Positions 8,121 to 16,268 are shown, numbered from the stretch's first letter. The stretch is 42,410 nucleotides of DNA from Burkholderiaceae bacterium (GCA_030695205.1 JAUYTN010000060.1:1-42410), one strand, 5' to 3'. Numbers and translations are program-made. The notes: a model not told the origin generated them from the sequence alone.

Positions 8121-10682
8121 ATGCAAAGCGCGCGACATTTCAGGCTGGAAGCGTCCGACCATCCCGGGGCAGTGCGATTCCTGTCCGGGCTCCATGTGAA
8201 TCTGGAGGAAGGCAAGACGACCAGCTGGGTGACCGTGACACGCACCGGCAAGTTTTCCGATCCGCGCTACGGGCAGTTTGAAATCTCGCGGGAGATGCTG
8301 TTGTCGATGGTGCGCAATTTCGATGCGCGCACCTACGGGCAGGACATCTTCATCGACGTTTCGCACAAGCCCGACACCGGCGCGGCCGGCAAGGTCGTCA
8401 AGCTCACGGTAGAGGGCGATCGCCTGCGCGCCCTGGTGGAATGGACGCCCTTCGGCGTCGAGGCCATCAAGGTCAAGGGCTTCGCTTACCTCTCCGCAGA
8501 ATTCCACGAGAACTGGCAGGACAACGAGGCCGGCAACACGCACGGCTGCGTCCTGCTGGGCGCTGGCTTGACCGTGCGTCCGGTCATCAAGCGACTCGAC
8601 CCCGTATTGCTATCCGAGACGGACGGCGCCACGCCGACCTATCTCCACCCCGAACTGCAAACCACTCTTCTTCAGGAGATCGACACCATGAAAGACAAAA
8701 TGCTCAAGGCGCTGCGCGCCAAACTGGAAGCCATGAAACTGGCCGAAGCCAACATCGCCACGCTGCTCGGTTCGTATGAGAAGACGCTGGGCGACGTGGC
8801 CGACGAAGCCCGCGCCACCGTGCTGCTGGCCGAGTTCGAAACGCTCGGCATGCAGCTGGCGGCAGCGGTCGGCGACAAGCCGGCCCACATCACGCTGGCG
8901 GCTCCGTCCGGTGGTCTCACCGCCGACGACGTCACCCGCATCCTGGCCGAGGCCAAGGACAAGGAAGCCAAGGAAGCCCGCGCACTGGAAGAATCCCGCG
9001 CCGGCAACATCAAGCTGCTGTCCGACACCATCGCCGCCGCACCTGGGCTGGCCGACGACATGAAGAAGGCGCTGGCCGACGAGGTGGCCGACCTGGTCAC
9101 CGCGTCGATGACGGCGGAACAGGTGAAGAAGCTGGCCGAAAACCAGATCAAGCACGGCAACGAAGTCGCCGCGGCCAAGCAGCTCACCTCCATGGGCTGG
9201 CAATTCCCCGCCGGCAACGTGCACATTTCGGTGGAAGGCTCCAACGAAGTGCTGGCGCTGCAGGAAGAGGTCGACAAGCGGTTGTATAACCGCATGCCGG
9301 CGCACAAGCGCTATTCGCTGTCCGGCGGCGTGCAGATCGGCGCCAACAAGGCGCTGGTCGACGAGGCCCTGGCGCTGTACGACGCCCAGAACGGCCGCCG
9401 CCTGCACGAGGAAGTGCGCGCGCACAAGCGCCTGGCATCCGGCGATTCGGTGGTGTCCGATGTGTCGGTGCCCGCGATCTTCGAGCGCACGGTGATCCGC
9501 GAGGCCCTGTACCAGATGGTGGGCCTGGGCCTGTGCGATGTCGGCACCGACGTGTTCTCGACCGTGGTGCAGGTGCCGTATTCGTACCGCGATACCGGCG
9601 CTGCCGGCGCATCGGCCGCGCGCCAGTACGAAGGCGGCTCCATCGCCCGTGCTGCCGTCAAGCAGGCGCTGGAAGAAGCCCGCCCGATTCCGCAGAAGCT
9701 CGCGTTCGAAGTGTCGGACGAACTGCGCTACCTGGCAGGCAACGGCCAGATCAACTTCGACATCGTGGCGGAGAATGCCCGCAACGCCTCGCGCATCATC
9801 GGCGAGGATTCGGAGAGCCTGATCTTCAACGAGCATCTGAACGCGGCCGACCAGTACAGCACCGCAGCCATCACCAACGAAGCGGTGGCCACTGCCAACG
9901 GCACGAACAAGATCTTCGTCACCAACCAGTTTCCGGTGGTGCGTCCCAAGAAGGTCTACGACCTGCAGGGCAACCAGGTGGGCAGCACGCTGTATCCCAT
10001 CGTCATCACGCTGAACGCCGTGGCAATCACCGAGTGGTCCGCTGGCGTGTCCGCCGGCACCTACTACGTGATGAACTACAACCTGGGCGAGATCACCTTC
10101 GTGAACGAGACCGGCACCGCCATCGCCCCCGCCAGCACGCACGCCATCGTGGCCAGCTACACCTACACCACCAACGTGCACAAGTGGGATACCGACCTCG
10201 GCGGCCTCACCACCGATGCCAAGTACGACGACTTCCTGTATCGCTTCGGTCTGCGCAAGACCGCGATCGAGGACCGCGCCTACATGGCCAACGTCGGCAT
10301 CATGAGCGGCACGCTGATGACGCAGATCGAGCAGGCCAAGCAGTTCGGCGCCAACTCGAAGCGCCCCGGCACCGACCTGATGGCCGACGGCAACCTCGGT
10401 CGCATCAAGGACGTGGCGATGTTCCGCAGCTACGCGCCGGGCCTGAACCAGGGCGACGTGCGCGCGGTGATCGGCGAGCGCGGCACGGTGCGCTTCCGCA
10501 TGGTCAAGCCCTGGACGCTGGGCGAGCTGGAAAACCAGAAGGATGCCAACGGCCGCTTCACCGGCAAGAAGGAAGCCTACGGCGACCAGTTCGTGGTGGT
10601 GCACACCCCCACGCTGCTCAAGGGCGCGCTGACCTCGGTGGTGCTCTACAGCGCCACCGGCCGCGTCGACCGCGCTTCCTAA
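8121..10682 (+). CDS. Prohead protease - scaffold - major capsid protein fusion
   Basis: 853 residues in one uninterrupted frame. Residues 1 to about 175 resemble a Mu gpI-type prohead protease (FIDVSHKPDTGAAGKVVKL, EWTPFGVEAIKVKGFAYLSAEF, GCVLLGAGLTVRPV). Residues about 190-370 are helical and charged, as in scaffolding domains. Residues about 375-853 look like the HK97-fold capsid protein, including a variable loop region (about 580-690) and a C-terminal TPTLLKGALTSVVLYS. These are usually separate genes. Self-cleavage would release the capsid part, and an internal start at 8688 could supply scaffold-capsid without protease. Start chosen at the ATG with GAAAGGCGG upstream. The domain order is clear; cleavage sites are not. 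Confidence 0.85.
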   Translation: MQSARHFRLEASDHPGAVRFLSGLHVNLEEGKTTSWVTVTRTGKFSDPRYGQFEISREMLLSMVRNFDARTYGQDIFIDVSHKPDTGAAGKVVKLTVEGDRLRALVEWTPFGVEAIKVKGFAYLSAEFHENWQDNEAGNTHGCVLLGAGLTVRPVIKRLDPVLLSETDGATPTYLHPELQTTLLQEIDTMKDKMLKALRAKLEAMKLAEANIATLLGSYEKTLGDVADEARATVLLAEFETLGMQLAAAVGDKPAHITLAAPSGGLTADDVTRILAEAKDKEAKEARALEESRAGNIKLLSDTIAAAPGLADDMKKALADEVADLVTASMTAEQVKKLAENQIKHGNEVAAAKQLTSMGWQFPAGNVHISVEGSNEVLALQEEVDKRLYNRMPAHKRYSLSGGVQIGANKALVDEALALYDAQNGRRLHEEVRAHKRLASGDSVVSDVSVPAIFERTVIREALYQMVGLGLCDVGTDVFSTVVQVPYSYRDTGAAGASAARQYEGGSIARAAVKQALEEARPIPQKLAFEVSDELRYLAGNGQINFDIVAENARNASRIIGEDSESLIFNEHLNAADQYSTAAITNEAVATANGTNKIFVTNQFPVVRPKKVYDLQGNQVGSTLYPIVITLNAVAITEWSAGVSAGTYYVMNYNLGEITFVNETGTAIAPASTHAIVASYTYTTNVHKWDTDLGGLTTDAKYDDFLYRFGLRKTAIEDRAYMANVGIMSGTLMTQIEQAKQFGANSKRPGTDLMADGNLGRIKDVAMFRSYAPGLNQGDVRAVIGERGTVRFRMVKPWTLGELENQKDANGRFTGKKEAYGDQFVVVHTPTLLKGALTSVVLYSATGRVDRAS
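8674..8690 (+). promoter_or_regulatory. Internal ribosome-binding site and in-frame start within the capsid fusion
   Basis: AGGAG at 8674-8678 lies 9 bases before an in-frame ATG at 8688 (residue 190, MKDKMLKAL). It falls exactly between the protease-like and scaffold-like parts. This matches the nested scaffold starts known from lambda Nu3 and similar genes, so a second, protease-free product is plausible. Confidence 0.6.
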
Positions 10683-10696
10683 ACCCCAGAGTGAAC

Positions 10697-10718
10697 CCCG
10701 CGCGGCATGCCGCGCGGG
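10697..10718. repeat. Perfect 22-bp palindrome after the capsid gene
   Basis: An uninterrupted GC-rich palindrome centred on GCATGC lies between the capsid-fusion stop and the next gene. It has no T tract, so it is more likely an mRNA-stabilising or attenuating hairpin than a full terminator. It would favour high capsid mRNA levels relative to downstream genes. Confidence 0.7.
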
Positions 10719-10738
10719 CACTCGCAGGAGAACCCCCT

Positions 10739-11140
10739 ATGGAAAAACGCATTACCGTACACAACCCGACCGCCATGGCGCTCTATGTCGGCAGCGACAT
10801 GGTGCCGCCTTACGAGACCCGCGACTTTCCCGAAAGCCGGGTGCCGCCGCACCTGCGTCCGCAGGATGAGCCGGCCCCGGTTGCCGAAGCCGAACCCGAT
10901 CTGATCGCCGAGCTGCTGGCGCTCAGCGTCAAGGACATCGTCAGCAGCTTCGACACGCTGAGCGACGAAGACCTGGTCCGCCTGGCCGAGCTGGAAAACG
11001 CCGGCGAGATCACCGCGCGCAAGTCGCTGCTGTCCGCGATTGCCGAAGCGCAGCTCGAGCGCGCTGCCAAGAAGGAGGATGGCGACGCGGGTGACACGGC
11101 AACCGGCGCCACCGCCGGCGCGAGTGGGGCGAACGGCTGA
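10739..11140 (+). CDS. Head-associated protein downstream of capsid, unknown function
   Basis: 133 residues with a good ribosome-binding site (GCAGGAG before the ATG). The first 45 residues look like a beta-rich domain (RITVHNPTAMALYVGSDMV, ETRDFPESRVPPHL). A central acidic helical part, LIAELLALSVKDIVSSFDTL, resembles a short protein-interaction helix pair. The last 25 residues are Gly/Ala/Thr-rich and disordered. It sits in the position often used by head-stabilising or head-tail joining proteins, but I do not recognise the family. Confidence 0.8.
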   Translation: MEKRITVHNPTAMALYVGSDMVPPYETRDFPESRVPPHLRPQDEPAPVAEAEPDLIAELLALSVKDIVSSFDTLSDEDLVRLAELENAGEITARKSLLSAIAEAQLERAAKKEDGDAGDTATGATAGASGANG

Positions 11141-11146
11141 TCCGGC

Positions 11147-11194
11147 GCGGCCATCGAGCGTGCCATGCCTACCGCAGACCCGCTCGATGGCCGC
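11147..11194. repeat. 14-bp inverted repeat enclosing a start codon
   Basis: GCGGCCATCGAGCG (11147-11160) and its exact complement CGCTCGATGGCCGC (11181-11194) are separated by 20 bases that contain the ATG at 11165. In RNA the start codon would lie in the loop of a stable stem, which could limit its translation. Confidence 0.7.
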
Positions 11195-11371
11195 ATCCTG
11201 CACCTGCAGATCGACATCCTCCTGAGTCCGCGGACGGATTCCTCGGTGGGACATACCGACCCGGCGGCGGACATAGGCAAGCGCATCGCACTGGAGGCGG
11301 GGTTGATTGCGAAAAGGCTGGGCGGCGACGGCTGCGATGTCGTTGTGGAACGGCAGATAACGGTTTACTGA
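11165..11371 (+). CDS. Small hypothetical protein
   Basis: 68 residues; no family recognised. There is no clear Shine-Dalgarno sequence and the start lies in the loop of a 14-bp hairpin, so expression may be low or regulated. The stop overlaps a 12-codon minicistron (11371-11409, TGATG), whose stop overlaps the GTG of the next gene, suggesting translational coupling. The GKRIALEAGLIAKRLGGDG segment looks like a genuine helix, but coding status is only moderately certain. Confidence 0.5.
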   Translation: MPTADPLDGRILHLQIDILLSPRTDSSVGHTDPAADIGKRIALEAGLIAKRLGGDGCDVVVERQITVY

Positions 11372-11405
11372 TGAACGCGACACTTGAAAACATGGAGGGC
11401 AGGGC

Positions 11406-12035
11406 GTGAGCGGCACCATGTCGCAGGTCGATCTCGTGGCCGACCTCAAGGCCTCGCTGCACGACGCCGCGGAAGTGTTCACCGCCGCGTCCGACGCCGA
11501 CTTCGTCCGCCATCTGGATCTGGCCGCCCGCGATCTTGGCCGCTTCCGCCGCCGCACCCTGGTGGGCACCATCACGCTGACGGCAGACGTCGATCTGTAC
11601 GCTGCCCCCGCCGATCTTTCCAGCCTGAAAAGCCACCTGTGGGGGATTTCCCCCACCGCCGCGCGCAAGCCCTGGGAGAAGGGTTATCCCGGACGCCTGC
11701 CCGACATGCGCGAGGCCGAGGTGGACGGCGTGCAGGCCATCGCACTGTCGCCGCCGCCCACCGCCGCCCAGATCGCCATGCTGGGCAGCGAATTCCGCTA
11801 CTACTACTTCGCCACCCACGCCGTCGGCGCCGCCGCGGCCGACACCACGGTGAAGCCGTGCGACCGCGGGCTGCTGCTGCTGCGCGCCCAGGCCGAGGCG
11901 ATGAAGGAAATGGCGATGCGCAACATCAAGAAGCCGGTGCAGCTGCGCGACGGCCTGGCAAGCGCGCCGCGCAACGGCACCCCGGCTTCGCTCTTCCAGG
12001 CACTGATGGAACAGTTCGAGAAGGAGGCGGCATGA
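11406..12035 (+). CDS. Putative head-tail connector/adaptor protein
   Basis: 209 residues from the GTG at 11406 (an in-frame ATG at 11418 is the alternative). The N-terminal 70 residues are helical (VDLVADLKASLHDAAEVF ... LDLAARDLGRFRRRTL), followed by a beta region and a helical C-terminus. This shape and the position between capsid and lysis genes fit a head-tail adaptor, but no diagnostic motif was found. The stop overlaps the holin start (ATGA). Confidence 0.6.
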   Translation: MSGTMSQVDLVADLKASLHDAAEVFTAASDADFVRHLDLAARDLGRFRRRTLVGTITLTADVDLYAAPADLSSLKSHLWGISPTAARKPWEKGYPGRLPDMREAEVDGVQAIALSPPPTAAQIAMLGSEFRYYYFATHAVGAAAADTTVKPCDRGLLLLRAQAEAMKEMAMRNIKKPVQLRDGLASAPRNGTPASLFQALMEQFEKEAA

Positions 12036-12241
12036 AGCCGCATCTGCTGCCCGGCTGGCGCCGCATCCTGCGCAAGGCATGGTCGATTCGGCTGGCTGCG
12101 CTGTCCGGTGTGCTGTCCGCCTGCGAGGTGGTGCTGCCGCTGTTTGTCGACGCCATGCCGCGCGCGCTGTTTGCCGGGCTGGCGCTGGTGACCATCACCG
12201 GCGCCATGATCGCGCGCCTGGTCGCGCAGAAAGGCATGTGA
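12032..12241 (+). CDS. Holin-like membrane protein
   Basis: 69 residues with a basic N-terminus (WRRILRKAWSIR) and two hydrophobic segments (about 22-38 and 46-62). It resembles short phage holins that open the inner membrane at lysis. ATGA overlap with the upstream gene and a TGATG overlap with the lysozyme place it in the lysis cassette. A second small membrane protein at 12705 could instead be the holin, with this one an antiholin or pinholin. Confidence 0.75.
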   Translation: MKPHLLPGWRRILRKAWSIRLAALSGVLSACEVVLPLFVDAMPRALFAGLALVTITGAMIARLVAQKGM

Positions 12242-12708
12242 TGAAACATCCGCGCGCCTCGATTGCCGCCCTGGTCCTGTCCGCCGCCACGCTGGTGGGC
12301 ATCGTCTCTCACGAGGGCTACCGCGACACCGCCTATATCCCGGTACCGGGCGACGTGCCGACGATCGGCTTCGGCACCACCGGGGGCGTGAAGCCGGGCG
12401 ACCGCACCGACCCGGTGAAGGCGCTTAACCGGGCGATGGCCGACGTCAACCAGTTCGAGGGCGCGATCAAGCGCTGCGTGAAGGTGCCGCTGCGCCAGAA
12501 CGAATACGACGCCTTTGTGAGCCTGTCGTACAACATCGGCAGCGGCGCCTTCTGCGGCAGCACGCTGGTGAAAAAGCTCAACGCCGAGGACTACGACGGC
12601 GCCTGCCGCGAGATTCTGAGGTGGGACCGCTTCAAGGGCAAACCACTGGCAGGGCTGACCAAGCGCCGCCAGGCCGAATACCGCCAGTGCACGGGAGCGC
12701 CATCATGA
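12241..12708 (+). CDS. Endolysin, SAR-type lysozyme
   Basis: 155 residues. Residues 6-23 form a weakly hydrophobic, Ala/Gly/Ser-rich segment typical of signal-anchor-release endolysins, which stay membrane-tethered until the proton gradient collapses. The catalytic region HEGYRDTAYIPVPGD (Glu25) continues with VPTIGFGTT, as in phage lysozymes of glycoside hydrolase family 24. Later motifs QNEYDAFVSLSYNIGSGAF and LTKRRQAEY are also typical. A pinholin-type partner would be expected; two small membrane proteins flank the gene. Confidence 0.93.
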   Translation: MKHPRASIAALVLSAATLVGIVSHEGYRDTAYIPVPGDVPTIGFGTTGGVKPGDRTDPVKALNRAMADVNQFEGAIKRCVKVPLRQNEYDAFVSLSYNIGSGAFCGSTLVKKLNAEDYDGACREILRWDRFKGKPLAGLTKRRQAEYRQCTGAPS

Positions 12709-12887
12709 ACAAGCTGCTCAACGCCCGGCTGATCATGACCGTGCTGCTGGGCGTGGTGTATTTCGGCGCGCTGATCTGGGCGCTGGCGCACGGCAAGCTG
12801 GAGATCAACAGCTACATCGCCGGCGTCGGCCCCTTGTTCGGCATGGCGTGGGCGTCGTGGTTTCAGGTGGCGGAGCCCAAGGCATGA
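12705..12887 (+). CDS. Second small membrane protein of the lysis cassette
   Basis: 60 residues, ATGA overlap with the lysozyme stop. Two hydrophobic segments (about 8-27 and 38-55) with a short polar loop. It may be a holin or antiholin acting with the protein at 12032. The stop overlaps the Rz start. Confidence 0.75.
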   Translation: MNKLLNARLIMTVLLGVVYFGALIWALAHGKLEINSYIAGVGPLFGMAWASWFQVAEPKA

Positions 12888-13387
12888 GGCTGCTGCTGAA
12901 CCCCTACCTGCTGCTGGCGCTGCTGGTGTTTGTGGTGGCGGTGGGCGCGCTCGGTTACAAGGCCGGGTACCGGCATGCCGAGAACGCCTGCGCTGCCGAC
13001 AAGGCCGCCGCACTCACCCGCGCGATCGAGCAGGCCGCCGCCATCGCCCGGCAGGATGCCGAGGTGCTGGGCGCGCACGAGCAGCAGCTGGAACGTACCC
13101 GCACCGTATTCCAAACGATCCGCGAGGAGGTCACCCGCTATGTCGCCAACCATGCTGGCGCTGCTGATCAGTGCCTTGATTCTGACGGGCTGCGGCTCTG
13201 GCGGGCGGCCAATGCCGGATCTGCCGAAGCGGCAGCCCCCCCCCAACCTGACTACAGCCTGCCCGGCCCTGCCGCAGCCACGCTCGGCACGCGGGGCGGA
13301 CCTGCTGGACAACCACGTGCAGGTGGCGGAGCGGTATCACGACTGCCGGGAAAGGCACCGGGCCTTGTCGGAGTGGGCGAAGAATGA
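12884..13387 (+). CDS. Inner-membrane spanin (Rz-like)
   Basis: 167 residues with one N-terminal membrane anchor (LLLALLVFVVAVGALGYKAG) followed by a long helical, Ala/Gln/Glu-rich periplasmic part, the i-spanin layout. The C-terminal third is Pro/Gly-rich and overlaps the o-spanin in another frame, so its composition is constrained. With Rz1 it would fuse inner and outer membranes in the last step of Gram-negative lysis. Confidence 0.82.
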   Translation: MRLLLNPYLLLALLVFVVAVGALGYKAGYRHAENACAADKAAALTRAIEQAAAIARQDAEVLGAHEQQLERTRTVFQTIREEVTRYVANHAGAADQCLDSDGLRLWRAANAGSAEAAAPPQPDYSLPGPAAATLGTRGGPAGQPRAGGGAVSRLPGKAPGLVGVGEE

Positions 13388-13400
13388 CGGCAAAAAATAA
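13140..13400 (+). CDS. Outer-membrane lipoprotein spanin (Rz1-like), nested in Rz
   Basis: 86 residues in the +1 frame inside the Rz gene. The ribosome-binding site GAGGAGG lies 9 bases before the ATG. The signal peptide MLALLISALILTGCGSGG carries a lipobox (LTGC), so Cys at about residue 18 would be lipidated. A Pro-rich stretch (MPDLPKRQPPPNL) follows, as in Rz1 proteins. It ends 13 bp beyond the Rz stop. Confidence 0.85.
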   Translation: MSPTMLALLISALILTGCGSGGRPMPDLPKRQPPPNLTTACPALPQPRSARGADLLDNHVQVAERYHDCRERHRALSEWAKNDGKK

Positions 13401-13416
13401 TCACGAAGAGGAAGGC

Positions 13417-13815
13417 ATGGCGAGCATTCTGGAGTTTCGGGTTTCCAGCCTGGAAGCGATGGTGGGCGAGATCCGCTCGGCCGTGAAAAGCATCGACAGC
13501 AGCCTGAAGGTGCTGGCCTCGCTGGAGGCCCGCCACGCCCAGACCAGCGATGCGGTCGCCCGCGCATTCGCCGAGCTGAAGGACCACGAGGACCGCCTGC
13601 GCATCGCCGAGGCCGACATGCCGACCATGCGCCTGGTGCGCAACTGGGTGATTGCCGGCGTGATCGGCTGCACCTCGCTGGTGGGGGTGTCCGTCGCCGG
13701 CATGGTGACCATCGCCTCCCGGACGCAGTCCGCGATGTACGCACAGCCCGAGCCGCGCCAGCCGGCCCCGCGCCAGCCCGACGCCACACGGGAGGACCTG
13801 CGCGGATGGCGCTGA
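13417..13815 (+). CDS. Coiled-coil protein with one membrane segment
   Basis: 132 residues from the ATG at 13417, chosen because GAAGAGGAAGG precedes it; an upstream ATG at 13384 is possible. Residues 1-65 are a coiled coil, about 75-95 a transmembrane segment (WVIAGVIGCTSLVGVSVAG), and the tail is Pro/Gln-rich. It resembles small hemolysin XhlA-like or lysis-associated phage proteins in layout only. It overlaps the next gene by 10 bp. Confidence 0.7.
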   Translation: MASILEFRVSSLEAMVGEIRSAVKSIDSSLKVLASLEARHAQTSDAVARAFAELKDHEDRLRIAEADMPTMRLVRNWVIAGVIGCTSLVGVSVAGMVTIASRTQSAMYAQPEPRQPAPRQPDATREDLRGWR

Positions 13816-14357
13816 AAACCACCATCCGCGTCGACGACAATCTCGTCATCGCCGCGCTGCAGCGCGCGCCGGGCGTGATCGAGCGGCATGCCGAGCAGGG
13901 GCTGGAGCGCGGCGCCGACGAAATGGCGCGCGAGGCGCGTGGGAACGCATCCCTCCGCGACTGGCTCGGCACGCTCAAGGAGTCGATCCACGTCGAGCAC
14001 CCCGGCCCGCTGCATTACGTGGTAATCACCCGCCATAACTACGCCCGCGCGGTGGAAGATGGCACCGGCCCCGCCGCCGGCAAGGCGCCGTATTTCCCCG
14101 ACTGGACCGCGCTGATCCCCTACGTGAAAAGCAAGGCCAGACGCGGCGGCGAGCGGCTGAAGCGGTCGGGGTCGAATGCCCGCTTCTTTCAGGAACGCGA
14201 ATTCGAGAACCGCGCCTTTCAGCTGGCCCGCTACATCTCGCACCACGGCACCAAGCCCGCGCCCTACATGAAGCCGGCCAAGGAAGCGACGGAATCGCGG
14301 GTGCGCCAGCTGGTGCGCAAGGCCGTGTTCGACGGCGCGCGCGAGGTGTTCGCATGA
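13806..14357 (+). CDS. HK97 gp10-like tail-completion/neck protein
   Basis: 183 residues. The central region HNYARAVEDGTGP and the C-terminal GTKPAPYMKPAKE are characteristic of HK97 gp10-family minor tail or neck proteins. Order with the next gene (tail terminator-like) and the tail tube protein is the usual one for siphophages. ATGA overlap with the following gene. Confidence 0.78.
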   Translation: MALKTTIRVDDNLVIAALQRAPGVIERHAEQGLERGADEMAREARGNASLRDWLGTLKESIHVEHPGPLHYVVITRHNYARAVEDGTGPAAGKAPYFPDWTALIPYVKSKARRGGERLKRSGSNARFFQEREFENRAFQLARYISHHGTKPAPYMKPAKEATESRVRQLVRKAVFDGAREVFA

Positions 14358-14764
14358 CGCTCGCCGCCCGCATGGCCGCGCTGCAGTCCGCGCTGGCGGA
14401 TGCCATGCCGGCGCGCGTGGTCACGCGCAAGCTGCAGGATTTTGCCGACCGCCCCAAGGCCGACATCGCCGCCGGCGTGTTCACCCTCATCAGCAAGGGC
14501 GAGCGCGGGTACCAGAACTACAACGGCCGCGAGGCCATGGACGGCCGCCACAGCATGCTGCTGGTGGGGCAGGTCGAGCTGGGCGAGGACGCCGACGGCG
14601 AGGCCGTGGAGGACGCCGAGTTCGCCATGATCGAGGAGGTGAAGGGCTTTGTCCGGGCGCTGCCCGCCAGCCTGTGCAGCCTGACGATGACCGGATTCCA
14701 GCAGAGCGGCCAGCTCGACGCGCCATACGGCTGGGTGGCGATCACCCTGGAGATGTACGAATGA
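14354..14764 (+). CDS. Putative tail terminator protein
   Basis: 136 residues. It begins with a helix (AARMAALQSALADAMPARVV) and continues with a beta-rich region (DIAAGVFTLISKG ... HSMLLVGQVELG), similar in layout to lambda gpU-type tail terminators, which cap the tail tube. The position between the gp10-like gene and the tail tube gene supports this. ATGA overlaps at both ends. Confidence 0.68.
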   Translation: MTLAARMAALQSALADAMPARVVTRKLQDFADRPKADIAAGVFTLISKGERGYQNYNGREAMDGRHSMLLVGQVELGEDADGEAVEDAEFAMIEEVKGFVRALPASLCSLTMTGFQQSGQLDAPYGWVAITLEMYE

Positions 14765-14943
14765 GCAAGACCGCACCCAAGCCGCGCCACCCGGCCCCCT
14801 TTGCCTACCACGCCGGCCCGCCCGACATCGTGTTCGCCGGGCGCGCCTGGCGCCGCGGCGTGCCGCAGCCGGTAACGCCGGAAGAACTGAAGTCCATGAC
14901 CCGCCGCGCCGGCTGGGTTGTTTTCGATTTTCGCCAGACCTGA
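14761..14943 (+). CDS. Small hypothetical tail-operon protein
   Basis: 60 residues, basic and Pro/Arg-rich, with PDIVFAGRAWRRGVPQPVTPEEL in the middle. It is coupled to the tail terminator gene and precedes the tail tube gene. No family recognised; similar short proteins are common at this position in related phages, as judged from context. Confidence 0.65.
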   Translation: MSKTAPKPRHPAPFAYHAGPPDIVFAGRAWRRGVPQPVTPEELKSMTRRAGWVVFDFRQT

Positions 14944-14955
14944 CAGGAGAACACC

Positions 14956-16173
14956 ATGCCCCAAGCCAAAGGCGCATCCATGCAGCTGCTGCTGCAGCGC
15001 GAAACCACCTTCCGCACCGCACCCAGCCCGGACGCCTTCAAGATGCCGTTCACCAGCTACGGCATCGGGCGCGACCCGCGCAAGGTGCAGGACCCGTCCA
15101 TCTCGTCCAGCCCGCTGCCCGGCAAGAGTGGCTGCGGAGACGCCGTGGTGGAGGGGCCCATCAGCTCCATCCTCGACATGCGCGGCATCGGCCACTGGCT
15201 GGCGCTGCTGCTGGGCGTGCCGTCCGCCAAGAAGGCGGTGACCAAGCAGCCCACCAATGTGACCGGTGTGACGATCAACTATGCCAACGCCTCGACCACC
15301 TCCGGCAACGGCACGCTGACCTATGTGGCCGCGACCAAGATGCTGTCGTGGGCCGCCCAGGGCGACACCGCAGGCGCCACCGTGGACGTGACGGCCGGCG
15401 GCTACTTCACCCTGCCGTCGAGCGCCGCCAACCACGAGATCCACGTTACCGTCGCCGCCGCCGCGCTGCCCGTTGGCAACCAGAACGACGCCGACATTGC
15501 TGTCTCGGCCACGCTGAAGACCCACGTGTTCCCGATCGACCTCAACGACCGTCCGAGCGCCCTGCTCGAGCTGGGCCACACCGACATCGGCAAGTACTAC
15601 CGCACCCTGGGCGCCAAGGTGAACAGCCTCAGCTACGACATCACCGCCCAGGAGCAGAACATCAGCCTTGCCGTCATCGCCGGGGCCGAGACCGCGGAGG
15701 CCAGCGTGTTCGACGCCACCCCCACCGTACTCACCCCGCTGCGCGGCTGCGGCCATGGCGGGCAGTTGTCCGACGGCAGCGGCACCACGCTGGGCACCAT
15801 CGTCAGCGGCGACATCTCGGTGAGCAACAACATGACCGGGCAGAGTCTCGCCGACGGGCAGGAAGGCTTTGGCCTGATCGAACAGGGCGACACCAATATC
15901 GGCGGCAAGATCCGCACCGTGTTCGACGGCGCCGGCGCCTATGCCCTGGCGCGCGCCAGCACCAGCACCCGCATGCGCGTGAGCTCCAGCGTGGCCAACG
16001 GCAGCGACACCTTCCGCCTGGTGTGGGACTGCCCCAACGTGGACCTGGTGGAAAAGGCCCCGCCCAAGGAAGGCAAGAGCGGCCTGTACGCCGAGCTGGA
16101 CTGGATGGCCCACCGCGACAGCGCCGGCAACCTGCCGCTGGTGATGCTGACGAACGACGTGGCCAGCTACTAA
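14956..16173 (+). CDS. Major tail tube protein
   Basis: 405 residues, with ACAGGAG before the ATG. It is beta-rich throughout, with a Thr/Ala-rich central region (about 100-185, VTGVTINYANASTTSGNGTL and on) that may be an extra Ig-like domain inserted in the tube fold. The flanking parts (PFTSYGIGRDPRKVQDPSIS, GDISVSNNMTGQSLADGQEG) are typical of large siphophage tail tube proteins. It is followed by two tandem terminators. Confidence 0.82.
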   Translation: MPQAKGASMQLLLQRETTFRTAPSPDAFKMPFTSYGIGRDPRKVQDPSISSSPLPGKSGCGDAVVEGPISSILDMRGIGHWLALLLGVPSAKKAVTKQPTNVTGVTINYANASTTSGNGTLTYVAATKMLSWAAQGDTAGATVDVTAGGYFTLPSSAANHEIHVTVAAAALPVGNQNDADIAVSATLKTHVFPIDLNDRPSALLELGHTDIGKYYRTLGAKVNSLSYDITAQEQNISLAVIAGAETAEASVFDATPTVLTPLRGCGHGGQLSDGSGTTLGTIVSGDISVSNNMTGQSLADGQEGFGLIEQGDTNIGGKIRTVFDGAGAYALARASTSTRMRVSSSVANGSDTFRLVWDCPNVDLVEKAPPKEGKSGLYAELDWMAHRDSAGNLPLVMLTNDVASY

Positions 16174-16179
16174 GCCAAC

Positions 16180-16231
16180 AGTCCACAGATGGACGAACGC
16201 AGCTGCGTTTTGACTGTTTGTGGACTTTTTT
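16180..16231 (+). terminator. Terminator 1 after the tail tube gene
   Basis: Stem AGTCCACA (16180-16187) with TGTGGACT (16219-16226), then a T run. The loop holds a perfect 14-bp palindrome, AACGCAGCTGCGTT (16196-16209), so the structure is a branched hairpin. Confidence 0.75.
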
Positions 16232-16232
16232 C

Positions 16233-16268
16233 AAACCCCGCCCCGTTTTGAAAGGGAAGCGGGGTTTT
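16233..16268 (+). terminator. Terminator 2 after the tail tube gene
   Basis: Stem AAACCCCGC (16233-16241) with GCGGGGTTT (16259-16267), then a short T run, ending 20 bp before the chaperone start. With terminator 1 it would make tail chaperone expression much lower than tail tube expression. Confidence 0.75.

Noticed and set aside
8610..10721. 703-codon open frame on the minus strand
   Set aside because: Lies antisense to the capsid fusion; His/Val/Gly/Arg-rich composition is typical of antisense frames in GC-rich genes.
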